From Nocardia higoensis NBRC 100133 (GTDB taxonomy: Bacteria; Actinomycetota; Actinomycetes; Mycobacteriales; Mycobacteriaceae): a DNA stretch of 64,000 nt. The position numbers and the translations under genes were made by a program. Every line of letters starts with the position of its first letter. The stretch's first letter is position 1. The notes under the pieces were generated by a model. That model did no database searches, had not been told where the DNA came from, and worked only from the letters and a program-made list of their open reading frames with translations. Location of the stretch: NCBI RefSeq assembly GCF_000308595.1, contig NZ_BAGA01000074.1, positions 1-64,000 on the forward strand, given 5' to 3'. Shown here piece by piece: positions 52,643 through 61,251 of the stretch.

Positions 52643-53194
52643 ATGACCAACTCGACCGCCAAGGGCCTCACCGCGGGTACCTGGGTCATCGACCCGACCC
52701 ACTCCACCGTCGGCTTCGCCGTCCGTCACCTGATGGTGAGCAAGGTGCGCGGCCGCTTCAGCGATTTCGACGGCAAGCTCGTCGTCGGCGAGGACGGCTC
52801 GGCCTCGGCCGAAGCCGCCATCCGGGTGAACTCGCTCACCACCGACAACGAGCAGCGCGACGCGCACCTGCGCTCGGCGGACTTCTTCCATGCCGAGGAC
52901 TTCCCGGAGATGACCTTCCGCTCCACCGGCTTCCGGGTCGACGGCGAGGATTTCGTGGTCGACGGCGAGCTCACCATCCTGGGCAAGCCCAAGGCGGTTT
53001 CGCTGAATGTCGAATTCCTCGGCGTGAACCCGGGAATGGGCAACGGCCCGGTGGCCGGTTTCGAAGCGTCCACCACCATCAGCCGCCGTGAGTTCGGTCT
53101 CGATATCGACATGCCGCTGCCCGACGGCGGCGTGGTGATCGGCGACAAGATCACGCTGACCCTCGAGATCGAGGCCGTGCAGCAGCAGAGCTGA
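52643..53194 (+). CDS. YceI-family lipid-binding protein
   Basis: A 183-residue YceI-like lipocalin-fold protein that binds isoprenoid-type lipids. Characteristic are GTWVIDPTHSTVGFAVRHLMVSKVRGRFSDFDG at the N-terminus, NEQRDAHLRSADFFHAEDFPEMTFRST in the middle and FGLDIDMPLPDGGVVIGDKITLTLEIEAV at the end. No signal peptide is seen, so it is probably cytosolic. AGGAGGAAACAGCT stands before the ATG and closely resembles the lacZ initiation region. A strong terminator follows 31 bp after the stop. Confidence 0.87.
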   Translation: MTNSTAKGLTAGTWVIDPTHSTVGFAVRHLMVSKVRGRFSDFDGKLVVGEDGSASAEAAIRVNSLTTDNEQRDAHLRSADFFHAEDFPEMTFRSTGFRVDGEDFVVDGELTILGKPKAVSLNVEFLGVNPGMGNGPVAGFEASTTISRREFGLDIDMPLPDGGVVIGDKITLTLEIEAVQQQS

Positions 53195-53225
53195 CGATCA
53201 CCGGCAGATCACGCCGGCCCCTCGA

Positions 53226-53266
53226 AGACCTGCCCGCCCGGGAGACCGGGCGGGCAGGTCTTTTTT
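53226..53266 (+). terminator. Rho-independent terminator after yceI
   Basis: AGACCTGCCCGCCCGG at 53226-53241 and CCGGGCGGGCAGGTCT at 53246-53261 form a perfect 16-bp stem with a GAGA loop, followed by a run of six T. Textbook intrinsic terminator. Confidence 0.92.
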
Positions 53267-53821
53267 GTCCGCAATGCGCGTGATTCACCGAAAATCCGGA
53301 AGCGCAAATCGTCTTTCCGTTACCGCCGAGTAGGTTGCTGGCGGCGGGCTGCGCGGGGACGTCGGGGCGTGCGCGCGGCGTGTCGCGGGCGTGTGAGAGT
53401 GCCCGCGTCTGGGGGTGCAGACGCCGGGCAACGCGTAGAGCTGCCGTTTTCCGCCGACGGGCGTCGCGCACGGGCGTAATTCGCCTGCCCGTCACCAGGT
53501 TACGTCGAGACCTTGCCGTAATGCTGCTAATGTGGGCGCGTCGTCGGGTTCCGGTTCGATCGGATGCTGCGTCCGGACGGTGATCGTGCGTTCCGGATCG
53601 CCTGTCCCACAGGCATTGTGAGGTGAGCGGTGAGCCTCATATGCCGCCTCGGACCGGCTGTGCCGCTCGGAAACGGCCACCTTTCGGCAGGAAACCGAAC
53701 CGATCGAGTACAACAGGTCGGAAAATCCCGAGGAAAGGCGCAACGAGTTCTGTGGTCGCAGACTGGGGGTCGACACGGGGACCGTGACGTGCTGTTTCCG
53801 GGTGCAGGCTCGTAGCCGTTC
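53267..53821. other. Intergenic region upstream of the conservon
   Basis: A 61-codon frame at 53630-53815 has a possible GAGGTGAGC site but an unconvincing translation and is not called. About 53265-53330 is less G+C-rich. The promoter of the conservon operon presumably lies in the second half; no consensus was assigned. Confidence 0.4.
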
Positions 53822-55234
53822 ATGACGAGAGAACTGATGAATTTGGATATCGCCGTATTACTTCCGTGGATTCTGGCCCCCGTCCTGGTCCTGGCGGTGG
53901 CCGTGTACGCCTCGATCGCGATCCGCAAGGAACGCGCTCGCGTCGCGGAGCTCACTCGTGAGCAGAACGCGCGTGACGAGGCGCTGGAGCGTTTCGCCTC
54001 GCAGACCGTTCCGTCGATCACCGACGCGGTGCGACGTCGGGAGACGCCGAGCGTGAGCATCGAAGTTCCTGTGGAGCTGCAGGATTCGCGTTTCGCGCAG
54101 GTGCTGAACTGGGCCGGTGAGCGGTACGCCGACGGCCTGCGCCTGGTGCAGGTCGAGACGACCGAGCGGGTCACCGCCGAGGCCGAGACCCGAACCAGAC
54201 AGGCCGTGGCCGAGGCGGAGGCCGCGGTGCGGTCGACCGCCCGCGAGGCCACCAACGGCGCGGTGCGCTCGTTCGGCACCGCGGTGGTCAGTCTGGGCGC
54301 TGATGTCAGCCAGGTGGTCAGTATGGCGCTGCGCCAGCACCGCGGCGACGACGTCTACGCCACGCTGACCCATATCGATCACACCGTGCAGCAGATGATC
54401 CGGCAGGCCCAGTCCTACGTGATCGTCTGTGGCGGTCTGCCCGGCAGGCGCTGGCCCGCCCAGGTGCTCACCGACATCGTCGGCGGCGCCACCGGCCGGG
54501 TTCGCGACTACCTGCGGGTGCGGGCCAACCAGTCCGATCGCGTCGTCATCAGCCGCGCGGTCGAGCCGCTGGTGCACACCATGGCGACGCTGCTGGACAA
54601 CGGTCTGCGCTACTCGCCGCCGACCTCGTTCGTGGACGTGACCTTCCAGGAAGGCCATCACGGCGTCACGATCATCGTCGACGACGCGGGCGTGCGGATG
54701 AACGCCGAGCAGATGGAAGAGGCCAGGCAGGTGCTGGCGGGCGAGCGCTCCGTCGACGTCCACCAGCTCGGGCCTTCGCCCAAGGTCGGCTTCCCCGGCA
54801 TCGCGGCCCTGGCGCGACGCTACGGGTTCACCGTGTACATCGACGGCCCGAACGCCTACGGCGGTATGCGTGCCATGGTCTACATCCCCGAGGCGCTGCT
54901 GCAGCCGCGCAAGCCGGGTGATGCGGCCGAGGCCGACGAACCGATCCGCGAGGTGATCGAGCAGGCGGCGCCGGAGCGTGAACCGGTCGCGGTCGTCGCG
55001 GCGCCACGTTCGGACCAAGGGGAGGAGAAGCAGTTCGCCGTGCATGAGATCACTCAAGGCGGGCTGCCCAAGCGGCGGCGCAGGACCGTCGCAGCACCTG
55101 TGACCGGTGCGCGGCCGCGCCGGTCCGATGCCGAGGGGACACCGGGACGACCGGATATCGCAGCGGCCTGGCATGCCGGTTCCAAGAGCGGTCGCGCAGC
55201 AGCGACCGACCACACGGAAGGGACGACACCTTGA
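53822..55234 (+). CDS. Conservon histidine-kinase-like protein (CvnA type)
   Basis: A 470-residue membrane sensor. One N-terminal transmembrane helix (IAVLLPWILAPVLVLAVAVYASIAI) is followed by a long coiled region, then an HATPase_c domain at about 230-360 with N-box HTMATLLDNGLRYSPP, IVDDAG and GFPGIAALARRYG. The usual large periplasmic nitrate/HAMP sensor of Streptomyces CvnA (about 800-1000 residues) is missing. No H-box phosphoacceptor His is evident, as is usual for CvnA. A basic/Pro-rich C-terminal tail is present. An alternative start is ATG 53837. First gene of a four-gene operon. Confidence 0.85.
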   Translation: MTRELMNLDIAVLLPWILAPVLVLAVAVYASIAIRKERARVAELTREQNARDEALERFASQTVPSITDAVRRRETPSVSIEVPVELQDSRFAQVLNWAGERYADGLRLVQVETTERVTAEAETRTRQAVAEAEAAVRSTAREATNGAVRSFGTAVVSLGADVSQVVSMALRQHRGDDVYATLTHIDHTVQQMIRQAQSYVIVCGGLPGRRWPAQVLTDIVGGATGRVRDYLRVRANQSDRVVISRAVEPLVHTMATLLDNGLRYSPPTSFVDVTFQEGHHGVTIIVDDAGVRMNAEQMEEARQVLAGERSVDVHQLGPSPKVGFPGIAALARRYGFTVYIDGPNAYGGMRAMVYIPEALLQPRKPGDAAEADEPIREVIEQAAPEREPVAVVAAPRSDQGEEKQFAVHEITQGGLPKRRRRTVAAPVTGARPRRSDAEGTPGRPDIAAAWHAGSKSGRAAATDHTEGTTP

Positions 55235-55665
55235 TGGGCTCGACGAATACTGCCGTTAGCGACAGCAGCAACAAATTGGGGTGGTTACTCGAGGATCTGA
55301 GCATTCCCGGGGTGCGTTTCGCTGTCCTGCTCTCCGACGACGGACTGCGTATCGCGCACTCGTCGGGCATCGTCCGCGACGATGCCGAGCGTTTCGCGGC
55401 GGCGGCCTCCGGGCTGCGTTCGCTGGGCAAGGCGCTCGGCGAGTTCTGCGGCGGCCCGGAAAGCGGTGTGCGCCAGAACATGACCGAGTACGACGACGGG
55501 ATGATCTTCATCACCGCCGCCGGGGAGAGCACCCTGCTAGGGGTCTCGACCACCAACGACATCGATGTCAGCTTGGTCGCGCATCGGATGAACGAGCTGG
55601 CGGGCCGGGTCGGCCACGAGCTCGGTAGCCTGCCGCGGCAGAGGCCGGACAGCGACCTGTCATGA
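55234..55665 (+). CDS. Roadblock/LC7-domain protein (CvnB type)
   Basis: A 143-residue roadblock/LC7 protein. It contains KLGWLLEDLSIPGVRFAVLLSDDGLRIAHSSGI, a central ASGLRSLGKALGEFCGG and MIFITAAGESTLLGVSTTNDIDVSLVAHRMNELAGRVG. Roadblock proteins in conservons are thought to act as regulators (GAP-like) of the GTPase made by the fourth gene. The ATG at 55234 shares one base with the stop of the kinase gene; GGAAGGGA upstream. Confidence 0.86.
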   Translation: MGSTNTAVSDSSNKLGWLLEDLSIPGVRFAVLLSDDGLRIAHSSGIVRDDAERFAAAASGLRSLGKALGEFCGGPESGVRQNMTEYDDGMIFITAAGESTLLGVSTTNDIDVSLVAHRMNELAGRVGHELGSLPRQRPDSDLS

Positions 55666-56012
55666 GCAGGCACCGCCGCGACCCCGACCTCGTTCGGGCT
55701 TACGTGCGCACGGGCGGTCGTTCCCGACCCACCCGCGACCTGGATCTGGTGACCCTGGTCGTGGCAGCGTCCGACCCGCCCACCGGTGCGAGTCCCGACG
55801 TCCGCAGGGTGATGAGTCTGTGTAGTCGCCGCGGCGCCCTGTCCATCGCGGAATTGGCCGCATACCTGGACATGCCGCCGTCCGTGGTGAAGATCGTGGT
55901 GTCCGATCTGCTCGACGGCGGCAATCTCAGCACTCCCACTCCGGCGGAACTGTTGCCGGAGATCTCCCTGTTGGAGGAGGTACTCAATGGTCTCCGGGCT
56001 CTCCCGGCCTGA
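55662..56012 (+). CDS. DUF742 protein (CvnC type)
   Basis: A 116-residue DUF742 protein with the family pattern DPDLVRAYVRTGGRSRPTRDLDLVTLVVA and a winged-helix-like SIAELAAYLDMPPSVVKIVVSDLLDGG. It overlaps both neighbours: by 4 bp the roadblock stop (ATGA) and by 26 bp the GTPase start. In conservons this protein binds the membrane complex; the biochemical role is not settled. Confidence 0.86.
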   Translation: MSRHRRDPDLVRAYVRTGGRSRPTRDLDLVTLVVAASDPPTGASPDVRRVMSLCSRRGALSIAELAAYLDMPPSVVKIVVSDLLDGGNLSTPTPAELLPEISLLEEVLNGLRALPA

Positions 56013-56592
56013 TCGTGTGGTCGAATATGTGCCGGAGACGGTGACCCGATCGGTAAAACTGCTGGTGGCAGGCAACTTCGGTGTCGGCAAGACCACCTTT
56101 GTGAACAGCATCTCCGAGATCCGGCCGCTGCGCACCGAGGAAACGATCACCGAGGCCAGCATCGGCGTCGACGACATGGCCGGTCTGCCGGGCAAGACGC
56201 AGACCACCGTGGCGATGGATTTCGGGCGTATCACCCTGAATCCGACCCTGGCGTTGTACCTGTTCGGTACACCGGGCCAGCAGCGGTTCGTGCCGCTGTG
56301 GGAGGAACTGGCGCGCGGTGCGCTCGGCGCACTGGTGCTGGTCGACACCCGGCGTATCGAGAAGTCCGACGAGGTGTTGTCGGTGCTCGAGGAACGGGGA
56401 GTGCCCTACTCGGTGGCGGTCAACCAGTTCGACGACGCCCGCCCCTACCCGCTGGAGGAAGTGCGTGACGCGCTCGACCTCTCGCCGGACACTCCGCTGA
56501 CGAGTCTCGATGCCCGGCATCGGGGGACCTGTCTGCAATCGCTGATCACGCTGGTGGAATACCTGTTCCACCGCGTCGAAGCGCCGGTCTGA
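55987..56592 (+). CDS. Conservon GTP-binding protein (CvnD type)
   Basis: A 201-residue small GTPase of the MglA/Rab-like conservon class. G1 is GNFGVGKTT at about 29-37, the switch region carries a GTPGQQRF G3-like motif near 94-101, and the G4 position reads VNQFD instead of NKxD. ATG 55987 has GGAGGAGG 6 bp upstream and lies inside the DUF742 gene. The module usually ends with a cytochrome P450; here it is followed by a convergent proline dehydrogenase. Confidence 0.87.
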   Translation: MVSGLSRPDRVVEYVPETVTRSVKLLVAGNFGVGKTTFVNSISEIRPLRTEETITEASIGVDDMAGLPGKTQTTVAMDFGRITLNPTLALYLFGTPGQQRFVPLWEELARGALGALVLVDTRRIEKSDEVLSVLEERGVPYSVAVNQFDDARPYPLEEVRDALDLSPDTPLTSLDARHRGTCLQSLITLVEYLFHRVEAPV

Positions 56593-56604
56593 CAGCCGTT
56601 CCGC

Positions 56605-56645
56605 ACGGCCGGTGCGTCGCGTTCGAATCGCGGCGCGCCGGCCGT
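56605..56645. terminator. Long hairpin between conservon and convergent gene
   Basis: ACGGCCGGTGCGTCGCG at 56605-56621 and CGCGGCGCGCCGGCCGT at 56629-56645 form a 17-bp stem with two T-G pairs and a 7-nt loop (TTCGAAT). No T-tract; likely a bidirectional terminator. Confidence 0.5.
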
Positions 56646-56659
56646 TCGCGGCGGTGGGC

Positions 56660-57631
56660 TCAGGTCCGTTCGCGGCTGGTGAGCGCGCGCAGGAAGAAGG
56701 CGAGATTGGCGGGCCGTTCGGCCAGCCTGCGCATGAAGTATCCGTACCACCGATCGCCGTAGGGGACGTACACCCGCATCCGGTGACCGGCCGTGACCAA
56801 TCGCGACTGCTCGGCATCGCGGATGCCGTAGAGCATCTGGAATTCGAAATCCGTCCGCCCGCGCTGGGATTCCTCGGCATACGAACCGGCCGCGGCGATC
56901 ATCGCCGGATCGTGGGTGGCGACCATCGGGTAACCGCTGCCGCTCATCAGCACCCGCAGGCAGCGCAGATAGGAATCATCGACCTCGGACGGGCGCTGGA
57001 AAGCGACGGACGCGGGCTCGCGATATGCGCCCTTGCACAACCGGATTCGCGAACCGGGACCGGCGAATTCGCGGCAATCGGCCTCGGTGCGTTTGAGATA
57101 GGCCTGCAACACCGTGCCCACCGAGGGGAATTCGGCGCGTAGCTCGCGCACGATGGCGAGCGTGGAATCGGTGGTGGTGTGGTCCTCGGCGTCGACGGTG
57201 ACCGCTATGCCCGCATCGGTGGCGCTCGCACAGATCTCGCGGGCGTGGTCGAGGGCGATCCGTTCGCCGTCGCCGGGCAGCGCCTGTCCGAGCGCCGACA
57301 TCTTCATCGAGACTTCCAGCGGGCGAACGTTGCCCGGGTGCCGCGCGGCGGGCAGTTCGGCCAGCGCCGCGATCAGTCGCTGATAGTGCTCGACGTTGTC
57401 GCGGGCCTGGGCGCGATCGGTGGTGTATTCGCCGAGGTGGTCGATGGTGACCCAGCGACCGGAGTTCAGCAGCGCGGTGGTGGCCGAGAGCGCGTCGGCC
57501 TCGGCGGTGCCCGCGACGAAACGGTCCACCAGTGTCCGGGTTGCCCGCATCGAGGTCACCGTCCGCTCGACCCGCGGTGAGGCCGCGGCGGCCAGCAGGG
57601 CGGGGCGAAGCAGCCGGGTGAAACCGCTCAT
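56660..57631 (-). CDS. Proline dehydrogenase
   Basis: A 323-residue TIM-barrel FAD enzyme oxidising proline to pyrroline-5-carboxylate. Diagnostic motifs are DAEDHTTTDSTLAI, QAYLKRTEADCREFA, IRLCKGAYREPASVAFQ and the C-terminal YGYFMRRLAERPANL with the two Arg that bind proline carboxylate. Length matches monofunctional actinobacterial PutB-type enzymes. The pyrroline-5-carboxylate dehydrogenase gene that often neighbours it is not in the window. Confidence 0.88.
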   Translation of the reverse strand: MSGFTRLLRPALLAAAASPRVERTVTSMRATRTLVDRFVAGTAEADALSATTALLNSGRWVTIDHLGEYTTDRAQARDNVEHYQRLIAALAELPAARHPGNVRPLEVSMKMSALGQALPGDGERIALDHAREICASATDAGIAVTVDAEDHTTTDSTLAIVRELRAEFPSVGTVLQAYLKRTEADCREFAGPGSRIRLCKGAYREPASVAFQRPSEVDDSYLRCLRVLMSGSGYPMVATHDPAMIAAAGSYAEESQRGRTDFEFQMLYGIRDAEQSRLVTAGHRMRVYVPYGDRWYGYFMRRLAERPANLAFFLRALTSRERT

Positions 57632-57725
57632 GCTGGGACCAACGCGAGTGTCAGCACGAGCTCACGATACCGGTCGTGGCACTCCGCAAATCCGCTCCAC
57701 GCCGCCGGACCCGCGGGATTCTCCC

Positions 57726-58544
57726 TCACTGCGGGCTCCCCGCGTCCAGTCCGGCCGCGGTGGCTGCCCGGGCGAGGACGTCCTGGAGCATCGCCGGGGT
57801 GAGCCGCCCGGTGAAGGTGTTGTGCTGGCTCACGTGGTAGCAGCCGAACAGTTCGAGCGGGGCGCGGTCGGGACGCGCCGGCTCCAGCCGGAACCTGGCG
57901 CCGTGGCCGAACTTCGGGCGTGGGCGCGGCACAGCCCAGCCCGCGCCCGCCAGCGCGGGGAGCAGGGCCTGCCAGCCGAAGGCGCCGAGCACCACGATCG
58001 AACGGGCGGTGGGCGCCAGCAGGTCGAGTTCGGCTTCGAGCCAGCCTCGGCAGCGGTCGCGTTCGCTGACGGTGGGCTTGTTGTCCGGGGGAGCGCAGTG
58101 CACCGGTGCGGTCATCCGCACGCCGAGCAGTCGCATGTCGTCGTCGGCACGCAGAGCGACCGGCCGGGTGGCCAGGCCGACGGCGTGCAGGGCCGCGAAG
58201 AGCACGTCGCCGCTGCGGTCGCCGGTGAACATACGGCCGGTGCGGTTGCCGCCGTGCGCGGCGGGGGCCAGGCCGATGATGAGCATCCGCGAATCGTCGG
58301 GGCCGAATCCGGGCACCGGACGGCCCCAGTAGGTCTCGTCCTGGAAGGCGGCGCGCTTGGTCCGCGCCACGAGTTCCCGCCACTGGACCAGGCGGGGACA
58401 GGCGCGGCAGTCGGTGAGGGCCTCGTCGAGCGCGGACACGGTGCGGTAGGGCCTGTGCGCGGGCACTTCGCCCGCGAGGGACGAATGCGGCGGCGGCCGG
58501 GTGCCTGCCCGATTTTCGCTGGAAGATTTCTCGCCCGCACGCAT
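57726..58544 (-). CDS. Type 5 uracil-DNA glycosylase (UdgB)
   Basis: A 272-residue family 5 uracil-DNA glycosylase, homologous in layout to mycobacterial UdgB. DCRACPRL holds two [4Fe-4S] Cys (46 and 49). Motif A reads GLAPAAHGGNRTGRMFTGD (91-109) and motif B is HVSQHNTFTGRLT. The enzyme removes uracil and some deaminated bases from DNA. The first about 30 residues are a variable polar lead. It lies 94 bp upstream of the proline dehydrogenase gene on the same strand. Confidence 0.88.
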   Translation of the reverse strand: MRAGEKSSSENRAGTRPPPHSSLAGEVPAHRPYRTVSALDEALTDCRACPRLVQWRELVARTKRAAFQDETYWGRPVPGFGPDDSRMLIIGLAPAAHGGNRTGRMFTGDRSGDVLFAALHAVGLATRPVALRADDDMRLLGVRMTAPVHCAPPDNKPTVSERDRCRGWLEAELDLLAPTARSIVVLGAFGWQALLPALAGAGWAVPRPRPKFGHGARFRLEPARPDRAPLELFGCYHVSQHNTFTGRLTPAMLQDVLARAATAAGLDAGSPQ

Positions 58545-58748
58545 ACCCGCAGGATAGGCCGGTCCTCGCCGGATTCACATGGTTGCCACGTCCGGTTCGG
58601 GCGGGTACTTTGCGCGGTGCGGGCGGCCCCCGGTGGCGGGTGCCCGCGTGCGTGGACGACAGCGCCACCGGGGGCGGGCCGCCGACACAGTGAGGTGAGA
58701 CATGGCCGAGCGCCGGTGCGGATCCCGAGCACCCCGGGCGGTGAGGTG

Positions 58749-59372
58749 ATGAGTTCCGACGAGCATCTGCTGCGCCGGATCCGCGATCTGCTGAGCGAAT
58801 TGCCCGACGACGAACGGATGGTTCCGGTGTCGCGCGCCGGTCGGCACGCTCTCGCGGACCCGGCCGACCGGACGCGCCTGGTCGGCGAATTCCTGGATCG
58901 GGTGTCCCGGGTGGGCGCGCAGGGGCTGCAGGCCACCGAGGACGAGGTGCCCGCCGCGCTCCGGGAGGTGCTGGAGATCGCGGGAGTGACCGGTGTGCTC
59001 GTTCCCGACGGCTTGCCCGGCAAGCTGCTCGGGGCGTGGGCGGTCGGGGGACGCCGGGTCGTCACCGACAGCCCGATGGCGGCGGCGGGCGATTACGACG
59101 GCATCGGCGCGGTGGTGACGGTCTGCGCGGGTGCGGTCGCGGACTCGGGGGCACTGGTCTTCGACGGTGGTCCCGGGCAGCTGCGCAAGACCACGAGGGC
59201 CGAGACGGCGTTGCACGTGTGCCTGGTGCGTGCCGAACAGATCGGCCCCTCACTGCCGGAGGTCGTCGACCGGCTCGATCCGCGCCGGTCCATCACGCTG
59301 TTCGGCGGTCCCGCCGGGCCGGACGACGAGGCGTCCGCGGACTCGCGGCTGATCGTGCTCGTCGTGAACTGA
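58749..59372 (+). CDS. LUD-domain protein, LutC/YkgG-like
   Basis: A 207-residue LUD-domain protein. LLRRIRDLLSELPDDERMVPVSRAG, LVGEFLDRVSRVGAQGLQATEDEVPAAL, and ITLFGGPAGPDDEASADSRLIVLVV are positioned as in LutC, a subunit of the L-lactate-oxidising LutABC complex. LutA and LutB are absent from the window. The C-terminus is short compared with typical LutC and the usual VRGxHGP end is missing. ATG 58749 has GAGGTG just upstream. It may be a stand-alone LUD protein of other function. Confidence 0.7.
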   Translation: MSSDEHLLRRIRDLLSELPDDERMVPVSRAGRHALADPADRTRLVGEFLDRVSRVGAQGLQATEDEVPAALREVLEIAGVTGVLVPDGLPGKLLGAWAVGGRRVVTDSPMAAAGDYDGIGAVVTVCAGAVADSGALVFDGGPGQLRKTTRAETALHVCLVRAEQIGPSLPEVVDRLDPRRSITLFGGPAGPDDEASADSRLIVLVVN

Positions 59373-59424
59373 CCAGGCGGTCCGCCACGCGACCGGGGGT
59401 GATGCGCGATGACCGGCTGTCCGA

Positions 59425-60063
59425 TCAGTTCGGTTCCGGGGCGTCCTGATCGGCGCGGTGCGGCGCGATGCCGAGGAGCACGGAGTACACCTCGCGCAGG
59501 CGGTCGACATCGTTGCGGAGGCCCGCCGCGGTGTCGGTGTAGAGGAACGCCTCGCCGATGCGCACCAAGGTGTAGGCGAGCAGGTCGCGCGCCAGCGGCA
59601 GAGGGAATCCGTCTTCGCGTTCGACGCGGGCGAGCAGCGCGCCGACCGCGGTGACCGCGTGCGGCTGCACCGGGCCGTCGCTGGCGGTGAGGATGCGCAG
59701 GCCCGAGCGCGGCTCGTTCTCGAAGTAGCGCCGGAACGGCTCGTTGACCGTCTCCCAGCGGGCGACCCGGCTGAGTACCTCGACGATGCGGTGCGCGCCC
59801 TCGGCCCGGCACTTGGCGTCGGCCTTGGCGATCATCTGGTTGTACTCCTGCACCAGCATCGCGCCGAGCAGCCCCTCGCGCGAGCCGAACCAGCGGTAGA
59901 CCGAGGCGCGACTGAGGCCCAGTTCGGCTGCGATGGATTGCACATCGACGCGTTCGCCCGCCAGGAAGGCGCGGCGGGTGAGGGCGATGACCTGCTCGCG
60001 GGTCGCCGACGCGGGACGGCCGGGGGAGCGGGCGCCACCGGTGGGGGAAGCGGAAAGGGTCAT
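59425..60063 (-). CDS. TetR-family regulator (QsdR-like)
   Basis: A 212-residue TetR protein. The HTH region is SIAAELGLSRASVYRWFGSREGLLGAMLVQEYNQMI at about 38-74; the ligand domain has the pattern ENEPRSGLRILTASDGPVQPHAVTAVGALL that recalls QsdR-type C-terminal domains. The start at 60063 is chosen because it gives a normal N-terminus; no SD stands before it. It is divergent from the MaoC-like gene, 106 bp away, and probably represses it. In that gap ACAC at 60076-60079 with GTGT at 60089-60092 is a weak candidate operator. Confidence 0.83.
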   Translation of the reverse strand: MTLSASPTGGARSPGRPASATREQVIALTRRAFLAGERVDVQSIAAELGLSRASVYRWFGSREGLLGAMLVQEYNQMIAKADAKCRAEGAHRIVEVLSRVARWETVNEPFRRYFENEPRSGLRILTASDGPVQPHAVTAVGALLARVEREDGFPLPLARDLLAYTLVRIGEAFLYTDTAAGLRNDVDRLREVYSVLLGIAPHRADQDAPEPN

Positions 60064-60169
60064 CCTCGAACAGTACACAGATCGATACGTGTCCCAAAAG
60101 GAAACGGTGCCGCAGCCTGGACCGGTAGTGTACGTCGCTGGCTGGTCCACCGACTGAAGGATATGAGCT

Positions 60170-60622
60170 ATGCGGGTTTTCGACGGGATCGCCGACTTGG
60201 AGAAGGCGGTCGGCGAGCATCTCGGGTACAGCGACTGGTACACCGTGACACAGGAGAAGGTGAATCTGTTCGCCGAGGCGACCGGCGATCACCAGTGGAT
60301 CCACGTCGACCCCGAGCGCGCGGCGCAGGGGCCCTTCGGCGGACCGATCGCGCACGGCTTCCTGACGCTGTCGCTGTTGCCGGTGCTGAGCAAGCAGGTC
60401 TTTCGCGTCGACGGCCTGAAGATGGGCATCAACTACGGTCAGGACAAGGTGCGATTCCCCTCCTCCGTCCTGGTCGGCAGCAGGCTGCGGGCCGGGATCG
60501 AGCTGCTGTCGGTGGAGCGCAGCGCGGCCGGCGCCCGGGTGCGTACCCGGGTGACCGTGCAGGTCGAGGAGGCGCCGAAACCGGCATGCGTGGCCGAGCA
60601 CATCTCGGTGATGGTCGACTGA
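60170..60622 (+). CDS. MaoC-like dehydratase/enoyl-CoA hydratase
   Basis: A 150-residue hot-dog-fold protein. The hydratase-2 motif FAEATGDHQWIHVDPERAAQGPFGGPIAHGFLTLSLLP carries the catalytic Asp and His. NYGQDKVRFPSSVLVGSRLRAGIELLSVE is the typical second half. It hydrates trans-2-enoyl-CoA, most likely in fatty acid breakdown. The divergent TetR gene is the presumed regulator. Confidence 0.87.
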   Translation: MRVFDGIADLEKAVGEHLGYSDWYTVTQEKVNLFAEATGDHQWIHVDPERAAQGPFGGPIAHGFLTLSLLPVLSKQVFRVDGLKMGINYGQDKVRFPSSVLVGSRLRAGIELLSVERSAAGARVRTRVTVQVEEAPKPACVAEHISVMVD

Positions 60623-60734
60623 CGGTGGACGCCACGCGGTAGCGGGCGTGACGCGAGATCACCGAAACGGCCGTCCGCGTCACGTCGCCGCCCTAGGATC
60701 GTGGACACCCTGACAGCTCGCCGAAGGGATCCCG

Positions 60735-61178
60735 ATGACGACGACGTCCGAGAACGCCCCCTCGCCGAACTCTTCTACGTCCGGCCGCCGGGGCACCCGG
60801 TTGGCGGCGGTGTGCGCGTGCGCCGCGGGGCTGTCGCTGGGCGCGGCGCCATCGGCGTCGGCGACGGTCACCGGTGTCGAGGCGCTGCCGAATCTGAGTT
60901 TCGGCATGGCGACCAACTACGGCACCGACTGCACCGCCACCATCCAGGCCTTCGTCACCGACCCGGTCGCCCCGGTGCACTTCTACGACGACGGGACGCC
61001 GCTGGCGACGGTCGCGCCCACCGGTGGCGTCGCCCTGCTGACCTGGATCCCGGCCACGCCGGGACTGCACCGGATCAGCGTGGCGCAGTCCTCGGATCCG
61101 GCGGTCTCCTGGTATGTGGATCTGCCGGTCGGTTACGGCGAGCCCGTGGGCGTCGGCTGCGCGGTCATCGGCGGCTGA
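60735..61178 (+). CDS. Secreted Ig-like-domain protein
   Basis: A 147-residue exported protein. A basic stretch (SGRRGTRL), a hydrophobic core and the cleavage region ASA at about 41-43 form a signal peptide. The mature part is beta-rich (AFVTDPVAPVHFYDDGTPLATVAPTGGVALLTWIPATPGLHRISV), resembling bacterial Ig-like domains. Two Cys may form a disulfide. GAAGGGA precedes the ATG. Function unknown; similar short secreted proteins are frequent in Nocardia. Confidence 0.72.
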   Translation: MTTTSENAPSPNSSTSGRRGTRLAAVCACAAGLSLGAAPSASATVTGVEALPNLSFGMATNYGTDCTATIQAFVTDPVAPVHFYDDGTPLATVAPTGGVALLTWIPATPGLHRISVAQSSDPAVSWYVDLPVGYGEPVGVGCAVIGG

Positions 61179-61251
61179 ACCGGTCGGTCTCGGCCGCTGC
61201 GGGCCCGTGTCCCTCGGCGCGGATGTCACCGGGGCGTGATATCCAGTTCCG

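Noticed and set aside
52622..52650. Vector contamination at the lacZ-like leader
   Set aside because: Sequence on both sides is native coding DNA in frame with the expected proteins, and the match has an internal 3-bp insertion.
53630..53815. 61-codon ORF just before the conservon
   Set aside because: Weak translation and position within the expected promoter region; kept as a possible leader only if ribosome profiling supports it.
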